Both the position numbers and the translations under genes were made by a program. The notes below the pieces were generated by a model that saw nothing but the letters and a program-made list of their open reading frames with translations, was not told the origin of the DNA and did not search any database. A stretch of 64,000 bases of DNA. Source: an uncultured Duncaniella sp. (GTDB lineage: Bacteria; Bacteroidota; Bacteroidia; Bacteroidales; Muribaculaceae). Position 1 is the stretch's first letter; each line of letters begins with the position of its first letter. The stretch spans positions 1 through 64,000 of the forward strand of contig NZ_CAJTMT010000013.1 of assembly GCF_910577345.1 (NCBI RefSeq). Direction: 5' to 3'. This document shows, in pieces, positions 43,257-52,607 of the stretch.

Positions 43257-43820
43257 TTATTTATTGTTATACATGTTCATTGCCGTCTGAATTCCGGCAA
43301 GGCAGAAAGTCTTCACGGCATCAACCGCAAGCTCTATGCGCGCACCCATCGCCTTTTCCTCATCATCCGTGAAACGACCGAGTACATAGTCAATCTGCGT
43401 GCCGCGCGGAAAATCATTTCCGATTCCAAATTTCAGGCGGGGATAGTCCTGCGTACCGAGCATTTGGGCAATGTTCTTAAGTCCGTTATGTCCGGCATCG
43501 CTTCCACGGGGTTTGATGCGGATGGCTCCGAAGGGAAGGGCGCAGTCGTCGACAATCACGAGAATCTGACTGTTGTCCACCCCCTCTTTCTCCTTCCAGT
43601 AGCGCACGGCATTACCCGAAAGATTCATATAGGTCGAAGGCTTCAGAATGACCAACTGGGCATTCTTGACCCTCATCCGGGCAATATCGCCGTAACGTTC
43701 GGTCGAAAATGTGGCCCCGCCGCTCTCTGCAAGCGCATCGGCCACCCTGAAACCCGCATTGTGGCGGGTCATGGCATATTCCGGCCCGATATTTCCAAGT
43801 CCGACAATTAAATATTTCAT
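43257..43820 (-). CDS. pth: Peptidyl-tRNA hydrolase
   Basis: 187 residues from MKYLIVGLGNIG; the longer frame to 43877 adds a non-conserved extension. It releases peptide from peptidyl-tRNA dropped by the ribosome. Catalytic His in TRHNAGF, Asp in IVDDCALPFGAIR and asparagine in SDAGHNGLKNIA are all present. Usual bacterial length. Operon with rplY upstream and the S4 protein downstream. Confidence 0.96.
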   Translation of the reverse strand: MKYLIVGLGNIGPEYAMTRHNAGFRVADALAESGGATFSTERYGDIARMRVKNAQLVILKPSTYMNLSGNAVRYWKEKEGVDNSQILVIVDDCALPFGAIRIKPRGSDAGHNGLKNIAQMLGTQDYPRLKFGIGNDFPRGTQIDYVLGRFTDDEEKAMGARIELAVDAVKTFCLAGIQTAMNMYNNK

Positions 43821-43925
43821 AATTAGCAGTTTTAGAGGGCATTTGATAAACAAAACAACAGATTTCCCCTCCGTCACACGAACTTTGAGAAAATCTGTTG
43901 CTAAGAATTCGACTAAGCGCTAAGC

Positions 43926-44576
43926 TTAGTTGCCGGCGTTGGCCTGAGCACCACGGGCTGCACGAGTGAGCTGCACAGCGCAGACAACGGCATTCTTGGC
44001 GTTCATGAGTTCAAGACCATCGAAGTGGAGTTCACCAATCTGGAGGGTCTTGCCGAGACCGAGATGGTCAACGTTGATGACAACGCGCTCGGGAATTTCG
44101 GTATAGATAGCCTTAACACGGATTTTCTTCATAGAGAGGGTGAGCTTACCACCGGCCTTAACACCTTCGGCGTGGCCTTCGAGCTTAACGGGAACCTCGA
44201 TAGCAACGGGCTTCTTGTCGTTGACTTCGAGAAGGTCGATATGGAGGATCTGATCCTTCACGGGGTGGAACTGGATGTCCTTGAGGACAGCCATGCGGGT
44301 CTCACCATTGACAGTAAGTTCGATAGCGTAAATATCGGGAGTGTAAACCAGCTTGCGGACAGCGTCCTGAGTCACTGCGAGATCGGTAGTGATGAGGCCC
44401 TTGCCATTGCCGATTTCAACTACTTTTTCACCGGGTTTGAGTTCCTTGTCGTAAGGAAGAGTGATAACGTCACCGCCATTGAGGACAACGGGGATTTTGT
44501 TTTCTTTGCGGAGGGCCTGAGCAGCCTTCTTGCCGAGGTCAGTACGGGGCTCGGCGGTCAGTTGAAATGTCTTCAT
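43926..44576 (-). CDS. rplY: Ribosomal protein L25 / Ctc
   Basis: 216 residues, the long Ctc/TL5 type with an extra C-terminal beta domain. It binds 5S rRNA. The N-terminal L25 core has FQLTAEPRTDLGKKAAQALRKE. The C-terminal part carries VNVDHLGLGKTLQIGELHFDG. It heads the rplY-pth-S4 unit. Between rplY and pth a short complementary pair (about 43855-43902) could attenuate read-through. Confidence 0.95.
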   Translation of the reverse strand: MKTFQLTAEPRTDLGKKAAQALRKENKIPVVLNGGDVITLPYDKELKPGEKVVEIGNGKGLITTDLAVTQDAVRKLVYTPDIYAIELTVNGETRMAVLKDIQFHPVKDQILHIDLLEVNDKKPVAIEVPVKLEGHAEGVKAGGKLTLSMKKIRVKAIYTEIPERVVINVDHLGLGKTLQIGELHFDGLELMNAKNAVVCAVQLTRAARGAQANAGN

Positions 44577-44948
44577 TTCTGATTGGATTTTTTAAATTGT
44601 GTTACTCAAAATTAAGTTGTAATTTGATTGCTCCTTAATTTCCCATCACACGGGATGCTAAAAAGCGACTGCAAAGTTACGAAAATTTCCTGCTCCACAA
44701 CCATCCGCTTCACAAACTTTAACTAAAAATCGCAACTGCACATAATAAAATACTCCACCCTATTGCTTAACTTTGCGTCGGACAATATTTTAACCCACCC
44801 TTATCACTCCGAATTGTCAGCCAACCATTTCTCATTGATGGATTGACCTCAGACATCAGCCGGGAGGCCATAAAACCTCTCCGCGCAATGCCCACGCAAA
44901 TAATCCTCACAAACTAAAATCAACCCAAAGCCATCACTCCCCAAAATC
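44577..44948. other. Divergent intergenic region with two promoter boxes
   Basis: 372 bases, no gene. Exact TAnnTTTG boxes: TAACTTTG minus at 44672-44679 (rplY) and plus at 44768-44775 (lipoprotein). The plus transcript would have an untranslated leader of about 165 bases, the only unusual element here. I found no riboswitch pattern in it. Confidence 0.6.
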
Positions 44949-45404
44949 ATGAAACGCCCGATTATCCTCACATTAACTCTCCTTATCGCCCTCATCCTCC
45001 CGTCTTCCTGTCAAGACGACGACATGTTTGACGACCGTGGCGACATATTCATGAACCTGACATCAGTGACATGGTTCACCGAAACCAGCGGCCGTCTCCC
45101 CGACCGCCGTGAATTCTACGCCTGCGACTACTGGGACTTTTTCGGTGACGGAACCGGAGTGTGGGAATCATATTATGAAGAAGAAGGCTTCCCGCCACGA
45201 GAGCTGCGCTGCTACTTCGACTGGGACTTCACTCCCGAGGACTATTCAATCATCAGCCTCTACCTCCCCGGCGTGGGAGAAGAATACTGGATGATCGACC
45301 GCCTCACGCCCACCATCTTCTCAGCCTACGTCTCCCAATTCGACCCCAACTACACCCCCGACCCACCCCACGACTACCAAATCCTCTACGCTCTCCAAGA
45401 CTGA
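44949..45404 (+). CDS. Small lipoprotein with an acidic export signal
   Basis: 151 residues. The signal peptide ends in SSC (Cys21), followed by QDDDMFDD, the acidic pattern that directs Bacteroidetes lipoproteins to the cell surface. The mature part is rich in aromatic and acidic residues (CDYWDFFGDGTGVWESYY, LRCYFDWDFTPEDY), a strand-turn-strand pattern suggesting a small beta-fold similar to 'lipocalin-like' Bacteroidales proteins. I do not recognise the family. It is monocistronic, with a perfect hairpin after it. Confidence 0.75.
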   Translation: MKRPIILTLTLLIALILPSSCQDDDMFDDRGDIFMNLTSVTWFTETSGRLPDRREFYACDYWDFFGDGTGVWESYYEEEGFPPRELRCYFDWDFTPEDYSIISLYLPGVGEEYWMIDRLTPTIFSAYVSQFDPNYTPDPPHDYQILYALQD

Positions 45405-45460
45405 CCATCTATCAGAGAACATAATTATTGCTCCACGATTAAAAATCAAAAACAAGACTA

Positions 45461-45515
45461 TTGACTGAAATAAATGAGCATACAAACCCGGTGTATGCTC
45501 ATTTATTTCAGTCAA
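45461..45515. terminator. Strong bidirectional terminator (24-bp stem)
   Basis: Perfect 24-bp arms (45461-45484 and 45492-45515) with a seven-base loop. It lies between the converging lipoprotein and phosphatase genes. There is no U-run, but it is a very stable stem. Confidence 0.8.
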
Positions 45516-45547
45516 CTAATTTTCATATATTCATCCATGTGAATACA

Positions 45548-46846
45548 TCAGGGAATGGATTCGTAGGCGCGGAGGGTTTGTTCGAAGCGGTCGGCGAGGT
45601 CCGACATTTTGTAGAGGCCGTCGGAGTTTTTGTTCATGCCTTTTAGGGATAGGGAATAGACCTGCGGGGGATTGTTGAGGTCGAGCAGCTCCATGTCGCG
45701 CAACTGGTCAACCGTCTGATAGACGAGGTTGAGGTCGGCATATTCCTCTCCGTCGGGACCGACAAATTTCTCAATCACGAGTTTCGACCCGATTGGAGTT
45801 TTCTTCTCTATCGCGTCAGGCAGTTCATATTCCTCGACACCGAGCGCGGTCGCAACACTCGAAAGATTGCTGTCATGACCGACAAGGAAGGTGAATTTGC
45901 GGTCCGGTGAACGGAGTTCGTCATACATATATTGGATAAGAGGATGCGAAACGTTGACCGCTACTATCGGGGCTGTGAACAATACGTCCTGATAGACATC
46001 CTTGACATGCGCCAGGCGTTCCCAATCCTTACGGGTGAGATTGTGGCCGAATGCTGCTTTCAGCGTGTCCGGTTCCTCGTAATATTGAAGGATGAAGGCA
46101 TCGCTTGCCGAATTCAGTTCCTTCAATGCCGAACCGGCCTTCATCGACGGCTCCGCCCACTTTTCAAGCACGATTTCAGTGTTGTAGTTGTCAAGGGCCT
46201 TAAGTTTCGGGTCGTTCGATTTGGCCATAGGTGAATCTTTCACGTCAAGCACCTCCGTCATGAGGGCATAGTCGGGAGCAATGGCCTCGTTTATTCCGAC
46301 GATTCCCTTTTCACCGCCCATTGCGTTTATCTGTCTCATTGCCTCTGCCACAAATTCAGGGCTGACTTTGGTCAGTTGCGGATTGAACAGCGGATCCATC
46401 TTGCTCGGTGTGTAGCGGTGATTGACCTTGACACCTCCGACAGGCATGAAGCCTGACGAAAAATATTGCGCGGTGGCTATGCAACGCTGCATGGAGTTGG
46501 CAATCACGTTGAGGTCATCGGCCGTCGGGACGTAGTTTTCGGGAAACATTCCGGCATCAACGAGCCATTTGCGGAAATACTGTCCCATCATTGTTTCGAG
46601 TGCACCGCCACGCGATGTAAGCTCGCTTTTCCCGGCACTCCAGTCGGTCCATTTATGCGGTGTCATGCGCCCAAGGTCGCTCTTACTGTCGGAAAGCGGC
46701 GAACGGATGTTGTGACGGCTGAGGACCACCACTTCCTTAAGCTGATACTTGTCTTTGAATTCTTTGCTTCTCTGGGCTTGCGCCTCGACCATACCGGGAA
46801 CGCTCAGCAGCATCAATGCGATGACTGACGGAAACAGACATTTCAT
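45548..46846 (-). CDS. Agp-like histidine acid phosphatase (glucose-1-phosphatase type)
   Basis: 432 residues from MKCLFPSVIALM; signal peptide with cleavage near VEAQA. Histidine acid phosphatase of branch 2: the catalytic histidine motif is RHNIRSPLSD, as RHNLRAP in E. coli Agp rather than RHGxRxP, and the proton-donor motif is VGHDSNLSS. Flanking blocks TPHKWTDW, NSMQRCIATAQYF and YYEEPDTL also match Agp. It probably works in the periplasm on glucose-1-phosphate, phytate or similar esters. Substrate inferred from the resemblance. It is transcribed away from the receptor-lipoprotein pair. Confidence 0.87.
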   Translation of the reverse strand: MKCLFPSVIALMLLSVPGMVEAQAQRSKEFKDKYQLKEVVVLSRHNIRSPLSDSKSDLGRMTPHKWTDWSAGKSELTSRGGALETMMGQYFRKWLVDAGMFPENYVPTADDLNVIANSMQRCIATAQYFSSGFMPVGGVKVNHRYTPSKMDPLFNPQLTKVSPEFVAEAMRQINAMGGEKGIVGINEAIAPDYALMTEVLDVKDSPMAKSNDPKLKALDNYNTEIVLEKWAEPSMKAGSALKELNSASDAFILQYYEEPDTLKAAFGHNLTRKDWERLAHVKDVYQDVLFTAPIVAVNVSHPLIQYMYDELRSPDRKFTFLVGHDSNLSSVATALGVEEYELPDAIEKKTPIGSKLVIEKFVGPDGEEYADLNLVYQTVDQLRDMELLDLNNPPQVYSLSLKGMNKNSDGLYKMSDLADRFEQTLRAYESIP

Positions 46847-47036
46847 AATGGATAGATTTTGTTGGTGGAAAGTGTGGCGGAATTTATTCCGCACCAAGCT
46901 TCGTCAGACTCCGCCACACCTCCGGATTGTAGGTAAGAAGATAATGTAATAAGTATTAAAGAATGGCGATGTGTTGTCACCGTCACATAAAATCAACACC
47001 ATCGGGAGCAACAAGGTTCGACAAAAACACACAAAA

Positions 47037-47073
47037 GCCCCACACATCACTGAAATCAGTCGATGTGCGGGGC
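47037..47073. terminator. Terminator after the receptor-lipoprotein unit
   Basis: Near-perfect 12-bp arms (47037-47048 and 47062-47073) that on the minus strand are followed by TTTTGTG, 45 bases past the lipoprotein stop. The remainder of 46847-47117 has no gene. Confidence 0.7.
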
Positions 47074-47117
47074 AATAGTGAATCAATTTGTGAACAGACG
47101 TTCACATATCAATCTTT

Positions 47118-49160
47118 TTACCAGTCGGCATCCTGTCCGTCCTCAACCCATGTACTGCTCTTGTACTTGAACTGACCGGGACCTGAAACAACGTAGACAA
47201 TGGTTGTTTCAACGGCAGCTCCGTCATAGGCAGTGAAGTTGATGGTATATGTAACTTCCATTCCCTCAACGGGAGCAGCATCGGGATAAAGGATTCCGAG
47301 TGCGCCGGGCATACTTTCGGTTGAGAAACGCTTCTTGATGAGAAGCATGATTTCGTCATCCGACATTCCGTCATAACCGTCATATCCTTCAGGAGCATTG
47401 TTCTTGGCGGTTGTCGCGCGGACATCGACATTGCCATAATATGCTGATGCTCCCGAGTAGAACTCAGCATTGTTGCGATAGTCAATGAAGGGAGGACCGG
47501 GACGCTCACCATTGGCGGGAGTTGCATCAGGATAGAGTTTCTTAGTCACATTGTCAAACACCCAGTTTACACATGCCATGTAATAAGTATAGCTGGGGTC
47601 AGTATTGCGGGCGTAGGGCAAAGTAACAACAACAGAGGGATTGTAAGCCCAGTTTCCGTTCTGCTTGGTGAACTGATCAGTGGTAGCTCCGGTGTTTTGA
47701 GCCCATTCGCCGTTCGCCTTGAAGAACTCGGTTGCACGGAAATCGGTGGTAGTACCGTCATAGTACTTGTAAACTACGATTTCAGCTGCATCATCGGCTG
47801 CATAGGGGAACTTCTGAGCAAGGTAGACAGGAAGAAGCTCCTGGGGAAGAATTCCGCTTAGATTGCCGTATGACTGTCCCATTGCAGTGTAGTCGGCAGG
47901 CTGAAGCACTACCATTGCAGATGAAGGCACAACCCATTCGCTGCCGTTAAACAAATAAAGTGCATTGAGCTGAGTAGTGGGTACCTGAGCGGCAGGTGCA
48001 CGGTGCACGGGAGATTTTGAAGGTTTGGGACCCACAACAACGCGGACATTCTTCAACTCCCATGTTCCTGCTTTTGTAGCAGTACTTTTATAGCAAAATC
48101 CAATTTGGACTGACTTGCCATTATAAGCGGACAAGTCAATGTCGCCGGATGAAAACCATGGATTCCATCCCATTGAAGTAGGCATATTAGCGAGATTCAA
48201 TTTAACCCACTGTCCACCTTCTTCACGGATATTCACTGTCGCCTCTTCGGCAGCAACATCAAGAGAGCTGAAGAAATTCCATACCTGATCAAATGTCAGG
48301 ACAGCATTTGTAGTAGCTCCAAGTTTGATGACAGGTGAAATAAGCCACGATTCCGTATCATAATTTACTTTTGAAATGTAACCGGTAGCTTTCATATAAT
48401 GATAGGATGCATCATGTGACCATACAGCTTTCACTCCTTCAGGAAGAACAGTATTCTCAATAGTAAATCCCTCCATATCGTCAGCAAAAGTCTGATCAAG
48501 ATAGATACCGTCAGCAGGCTCATCCGAATCATCTCCACCAACATTTCCAAACACAGGGTTTGTAGAAGCCTCGTTGTATGTAACCACAGCATAGTTGCCG
48601 CTCACGGCATCAGGCAATGCGGATTTCAGAATCTCAGGAAGATTTGCATCAGCAGGACATACAGGAGCGAAACCACTGATGAAATCTTCTTCACTGCCCC
48701 AGGCGATTTGATAATCAGCCTCTTTCAACCGATACGACAATACATTGCCAGCCTTATTGATAGCCTTGACCTCCTCGGGCTGATTGGTCGAGAGGTTGTA
48801 GGTCACCTTAACCGATGAACCGTTGTTCATCGAGAAATAAGGGAAGGATGAATTGGCTAAAAGCGCGGGAAGATACAGACGTGCGTCGGCCTCTGATGCA
48901 AAAGCTCCGTTGGTGCCGATTGCAGCGAGAGCAGCGACAGCTTCCTCTCCGGCTGCCTGAGCAAGCGATTTGTTTGTTGAATTTGATGCGATGGTCGCAT
49001 AGTCGGCAGCAGTCAGCGTGTAGTTGACGGTCTCGACTTTCGAGTATGACGGCGGAACTTCGAAGCCGTCAAGCTTGTCGTTCCACTCGTTTTCGTCGCA
49101 GCCTGACAGCACAAGAGCGAACCCTGCTGCCAATAATGTATATTTAAATGAAATATTCAT
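47118..49160 (-). CDS. Receptor-partner lipoprotein with choice-of-anchor J domain
   Basis: 680 residues. Lipobox LSGC (Cys21) followed by DENEWND, an acidic surface-export pattern. Residues about 220-380 form a choice-of-anchor J type beta-sandwich (FADDMEGFTIEN, then ESWLISPVI and WELKNVRVVVGP). On both sides lie similar segments (about 45-125 and 415-470) with DY, L-P--LA--FPY and a V-Y strand. It directly follows the TonB receptor (36 bases), so it is likely the surface partner, although not a classical SusD (no TPR helices). The ligand is unknown. Confidence 0.82.
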   Translation of the reverse strand: MNISFKYTLLAAGFALVLSGCDENEWNDKLDGFEVPPSYSKVETVNYTLTAADYATIASNSTNKSLAQAAGEEAVAALAAIGTNGAFASEADARLYLPALLANSSFPYFSMNNGSSVKVTYNLSTNQPEEVKAINKAGNVLSYRLKEADYQIAWGSEEDFISGFAPVCPADANLPEILKSALPDAVSGNYAVVTYNEASTNPVFGNVGGDDSDEPADGIYLDQTFADDMEGFTIENTVLPEGVKAVWSHDASYHYMKATGYISKVNYDTESWLISPVIKLGATTNAVLTFDQVWNFFSSLDVAAEEATVNIREEGGQWVKLNLANMPTSMGWNPWFSSGDIDLSAYNGKSVQIGFCYKSTATKAGTWELKNVRVVVGPKPSKSPVHRAPAAQVPTTQLNALYLFNGSEWVVPSSAMVVLQPADYTAMGQSYGNLSGILPQELLPVYLAQKFPYAADDAAEIVVYKYYDGTTTDFRATEFFKANGEWAQNTGATTDQFTKQNGNWAYNPSVVVTLPYARNTDPSYTYYMACVNWVFDNVTKKLYPDATPANGERPGPPFIDYRNNAEFYSGASAYYGNVDVRATTAKNNAPEGYDGYDGMSDDEIMLLIKKRFSTESMPGALGILYPDAAPVEGMEVTYTINFTAYDGAAVETTIVYVVSGPGQFKYKSSTWVEDGQDADW

Positions 49161-49196
49161 ATCTGAAATTAACTTGATAACTGTGACTGTTGATAA

Positions 49197-51917
49197 TTAA
49201 AATTTCACTTTCAGACGCAGAGCGTAAGTGCGGCCGAACGAATAGAACACACGGAATGCATTGTCCCAAGCACCATCCTTACCGGAAGCTGTGTAGGCAT
49301 CCATGACATAGTTGTAGTCAAAGAGGTTGTAGACGTTGCCGAAGAGAGTTGCATCAAGTCCGCCGATATTGAAGTTGTAGCTTGCTGAAAGGTCAAACTG
49401 ATTGCCCCAGGGAATTCTCCAGGGAGATGCGACATTGATGACAGCACCGGGAGCGTAGTCGCTCGAAGAAATCGAGTAATCGCTATAGTTGCGTGCATTG
49501 AAAGTCCAGTCGAGGCCGACACGCCATCCCTTGAGGGGCTTGACATTCAGACCGAGATAGCCGGTTGTCTGGGCAGAACCACCGACCTTACGACCCTTCT
49601 GGTTGAGGGTTGCGTATGCATGGTCAGCAGCATAGATACCCGATGCGATAGCACCATCCTTGGTGTTCTGGATAGGCTGACCGTAGGCATTGTAGAAATA
49701 GCCCTTGGTGTTGCTGTCCCAGATCCAGTCGCCGACAGAGAGCATACCGTTGACGTCAAGCCAACGGAAAGGCTTATAGACGAAGTTCAATTCGACACCC
49801 ATGTGGCGGGCATCCACGCCTTCCATGTTGAAGAAGTACTTCGTACCGTCGGAAAGTTCGCTCGAACGTGTGGCAGTCTTGTCCATCCATTTTGTGTAGT
49901 AACCGTTGACAGTAGCGGTGAAGATGGGAGAATGATACTCATAGCCAACTTCGATTGAGCCGACCTTCTCGTTAACGGCGTTGGGGTTTGTTGCATTTGA
50001 TGTTGCAGCCTGAAGGAAAGCACCGCCTGAGAAGAAAGGTGCACGGGTGATATAACCGCCATTGAAATAGATGTTGTTGTGACGGTCAATGTTGTAGTTC
50101 GCACCACCCTTGATTGTTCCGGCCATGAAGCTGACGCGCTCTGATTTCTCATGCTGCTTGTCATAGTAGAGGAAGTCCTTACGCCAATAAGTGGTATTCG
50201 AAACAGAACCGGCAAGGACGGTGGTCAGCTTATTGTCAAACATCGAATATTCGAGCTGAGCGAAAGCGCCTTCCTGAGCGGTGTAACCGTTGTAGTTACG
50301 GTAAACCACGTCACCGACACCAAGTTTCTGGTATTTCCAGTTGGGATCTGCAGCAGCCGCATTGTTGGCTGCGAGGACACCCTTACGGGTGCTGTCGTCC
50401 ATATAGTACTCACCGCTGTAGAGGTCAACGATGGTATTCTTGTGATAACCGATGTAGTAACGCATATCGATACCGGCAGTAAGATTGAGATTCTTGAGAA
50501 GCTCGTTCTTGTAGGTAGACACAAGACCATACCAGTTGTGGCTGTTGCCGGACTTGGCCATAATCATGTTAGAACCGGTTGTCGAGGCGATATTCATCTC
50601 CTGAATGGCAGCATAGTCAAACGTACCGTCGGCACGGCGGAAAAGAGTATTCAGATTACCGTTGCTTGAACCGTACCAGCTTGAATATGAAAGGGAGTTG
50701 CCGTTGTAGGTACCACGGCCCTGACCGCTGTAACCATAACCGGAAGCGATGCTGACATAGACAGCGGATGAGAGTGATGACTTCTCATTGATTTGCCAGA
50801 TATGATTGAGCGAAATCTGAGGTTTGTGGTAAACATTTTTGTTCGATGAACGCACCTGACCGTCCATATCATAACCGAAGGTCGGATTGTACTTATACAT
50901 GCTTTCACCGTCCATATAGTTCTTCACGCCCTGCCATCCTTCGATAGTCAGACCGTCCTGCGAAGAACGCTTATAGTGGGTCTGGGGTGAACCGAAAGCG
51001 GTCAATGAGAGCTGATGCTTGTCGTTGATACGTTTTGAGATGTTAAGGAAGTAGGTGTATGCATTGAAGTTGGTACCCTGCACATAACCGTCGCCCCATT
51101 TACGCGCACCGAGCAAAGTCACAGCCCAACCGTTCTTTGTAACACCTGTCGAAACAGAGAAACCGATGTGGTTGAGACCGTCATTACCCATTCCATAGAA
51201 GACGTTACCGCCTCTCTTCACGTCAAGAGACTTGGTTGTGATATTGATGGTACCTCCGACAGAGGGAACCGACACGATTGCTGCACCAAGACCACGCTGA
51301 GTCTGCATTGAAGCTGTCACATCGGAGAGGCCGGCCCAGTTTGACCAATAGATACCACCCCACTCCATATCGTTGACGGGAATACCGTTGATAAGGGCAG
51401 CAACGTTTTCGCTCTTGAATCCGCGCATGTTGATTTTGGCATCGCCGTAGCCACCGCCATCCTTGGTTGCCCAGACACCGGGGGTTGTCTTGAGGACTTC
51501 AGGAAATTCCTGATTTCCAAGTTTCGTTTCAATAGTGGCTGCATCAACAGTCGCAATAGCCACCGGGGTGCGGCGGGTGCGGGCGATTGACTGGGTCACG
51601 ACCACGTCCTGAAGCATCTGTGATTCGACTTCCATCGAAACTTCGCCGAGGTTTGAAGCGGCTTTGAGGTTGAGAGGTTTGTAGCCGATGTAGTTGACAT
51701 GGATTTCCTTCCCCTTGGGGACATTCAGAGAAAAACGCCCGTCGACATCGGTTGTTGCCACGATTTTAGTGCCGGGGACCGTGATGGTGGCACCGATAAT
51801 CGGTTCGCCATCTTCACCGACCAACACACCGCTGCACTTGATGTCATCCGGGGCAGCCATAGCTGACATACACGTCAGCACGACGGCTGCTGCTAAGAGA
51901 ATGAGTCTCCTAATCAT
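49197..51917 (-). CDS. TonB-dependent receptor with carboxypeptidase-like N-domain
   Basis: 906 residues. A signal peptide is followed by a CarboxypepD_reg-like domain (about 28-105, SGVLVGEDGEPIIGATITVPG) and the plug (about 110-230, with PVAIATVDAATIETKLG and MQTQRGLGAAIVSVPSVGG). The rest is a barrel rich in Tyr and Asn ending in LRLKVKF. Compared with full-size SusC (about 1000+) it is somewhat short, nearer the general TonB-receptor type. Paired with the anchor-J lipoprotein. A 195-base leader with a 9-bp hairpin (52006-52026) precedes it. The substrate cannot be stated. Confidence 0.9.
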   Translation of the reverse strand: MIRRLILLAAAVVLTCMSAMAAPDDIKCSGVLVGEDGEPIIGATITVPGTKIVATTDVDGRFSLNVPKGKEIHVNYIGYKPLNLKAASNLGEVSMEVESQMLQDVVVTQSIARTRRTPVAIATVDAATIETKLGNQEFPEVLKTTPGVWATKDGGGYGDAKINMRGFKSENVAALINGIPVNDMEWGGIYWSNWAGLSDVTASMQTQRGLGAAIVSVPSVGGTINITTKSLDVKRGGNVFYGMGNDGLNHIGFSVSTGVTKNGWAVTLLGARKWGDGYVQGTNFNAYTYFLNISKRINDKHQLSLTAFGSPQTHYKRSSQDGLTIEGWQGVKNYMDGESMYKYNPTFGYDMDGQVRSSNKNVYHKPQISLNHIWQINEKSSLSSAVYVSIASGYGYSGQGRGTYNGNSLSYSSWYGSSNGNLNTLFRRADGTFDYAAIQEMNIASTTGSNMIMAKSGNSHNWYGLVSTYKNELLKNLNLTAGIDMRYYIGYHKNTIVDLYSGEYYMDDSTRKGVLAANNAAAADPNWKYQKLGVGDVVYRNYNGYTAQEGAFAQLEYSMFDNKLTTVLAGSVSNTTYWRKDFLYYDKQHEKSERVSFMAGTIKGGANYNIDRHNNIYFNGGYITRAPFFSGGAFLQAATSNATNPNAVNEKVGSIEVGYEYHSPIFTATVNGYYTKWMDKTATRSSELSDGTKYFFNMEGVDARHMGVELNFVYKPFRWLDVNGMLSVGDWIWDSNTKGYFYNAYGQPIQNTKDGAIASGIYAADHAYATLNQKGRKVGGSAQTTGYLGLNVKPLKGWRVGLDWTFNARNYSDYSISSSDYAPGAVINVASPWRIPWGNQFDLSASYNFNIGGLDATLFGNVYNLFDYNYVMDAYTASGKDGAWDNAFRVFYSFGRTYALRLKVKF

Positions 51918-52005
51918 AGAACTTGATTGATTAGATTGTGAATAATTGATTGGATAGTTTATTTAACAATAATTGATTTTTCTGTTTATAAATAGTTGAA
52001 TATCA

Positions 52006-52026
52006 GCAGACGGCATTGCCGTCTGC
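52006..52026 (-). promoter_or_regulatory. Leader hairpin upstream of the receptor
   Basis: Perfect 9-bp palindrome GCAGACGGC-ATT-GCCGTCTGC in the untranslated leader. There is no U-run after it on the minus strand, so it is more likely a leader structure or protein site than a terminator. Confidence 0.45.
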
Positions 52027-52118
52027 ATGAGCACGGTTCAAGGTTAATCAATCATACCGGACAGTAAAGAACAGCCATCAAGGCCTTTTCTTCCCGGCTA
52101 CGCTTTGAAACTTTTTAC

Positions 52119-52126
52119 AAATGTAC
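52119..52126 (-). promoter_or_regulatory. Promoter -7 box for the receptor operon
   Basis: Minus-strand TACATTTG, exact TAnnTTTG, about 200 bases before the receptor ATG. No other gene lies in 51918-52268. Confidence 0.55.
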
Positions 52127-52218
52127 CGATTATTTGGGAATTAATGTTAAAGAATCTTGTTAAATATTTACTTTGCAACCAAAAATTCATCTGAAAGGCC
52201 CCGCGGAAGCCACTCCAT

Positions 52219-52250
52219 TTTGCATTTCTCGGTTTTTATCACTAAGTTTG
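52219..52250 (+). promoter_or_regulatory. Full promoter for the merR-type gene and mltG
   Basis: TTTG at 52219-52222, 20-base spacer and TAAGTTTG at 52243-52250, 19 bases before the ATG at 52269. Confidence 0.75.
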
Positions 52251-52268
52251 CCGACAGATTTTTCACAG

Positions 52269-52604
52269 ATGGACAGCACAAGCAAACGATATTATAAAAT
52301 CAGCGAGGTCTCGGAAATGGTGGGGCTTCCGATGTCGACACTGCGGTATTGGGAATCATATTTTCCCGCCATACATCCGCAGAGAAACGACCGTGGCACC
52401 CGCTTCTACACCCCGCGCGACGTCGAGACCATCCGCATGGTTGCATATATGGTGAACGACAAGGGAATGAAGCTTGAAGCTGTCCGCGAAGAGCTGAAAC
52501 GCAACCGCGACGGTGTGACAAAGAAGTTCGAGACTGTCGAACGTCTCAAGAAAGTAAGAAACCGCCTGCAGGAAATGCTTGACTCGCTCCACAAACTGCG
52601 CTGA
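52269..52604 (+). CDS. MerR-family transcriptional regulator
   Basis: 111 residues from MDSTSKRYYKISEV; a longer frame from 52173 crosses the promoter and is excluded. The winged helix (about 8-80) contains YYKISEVSEMVGLPMSTLRYWE, RGTRFYTPRDVETIRMVAY and KGMKLEAVREELK, typical of MerR proteins. A short C-terminal coiled helix (KKVRNRLQEMLDSL) would form the dimer. There is no effector-binding cysteine cluster or large domain, so it may respond to no metal. mltG follows after 3 bases, suggesting linked regulation. Confidence 0.92.
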   Translation: MDSTSKRYYKISEVSEMVGLPMSTLRYWESYFPAIHPQRNDRGTRFYTPRDVETIRMVAYMVNDKGMKLEAVREELKRNRDGVTKKFETVERLKKVRNRLQEMLDSLHKLR

Positions 52605-52607
52605 CAA

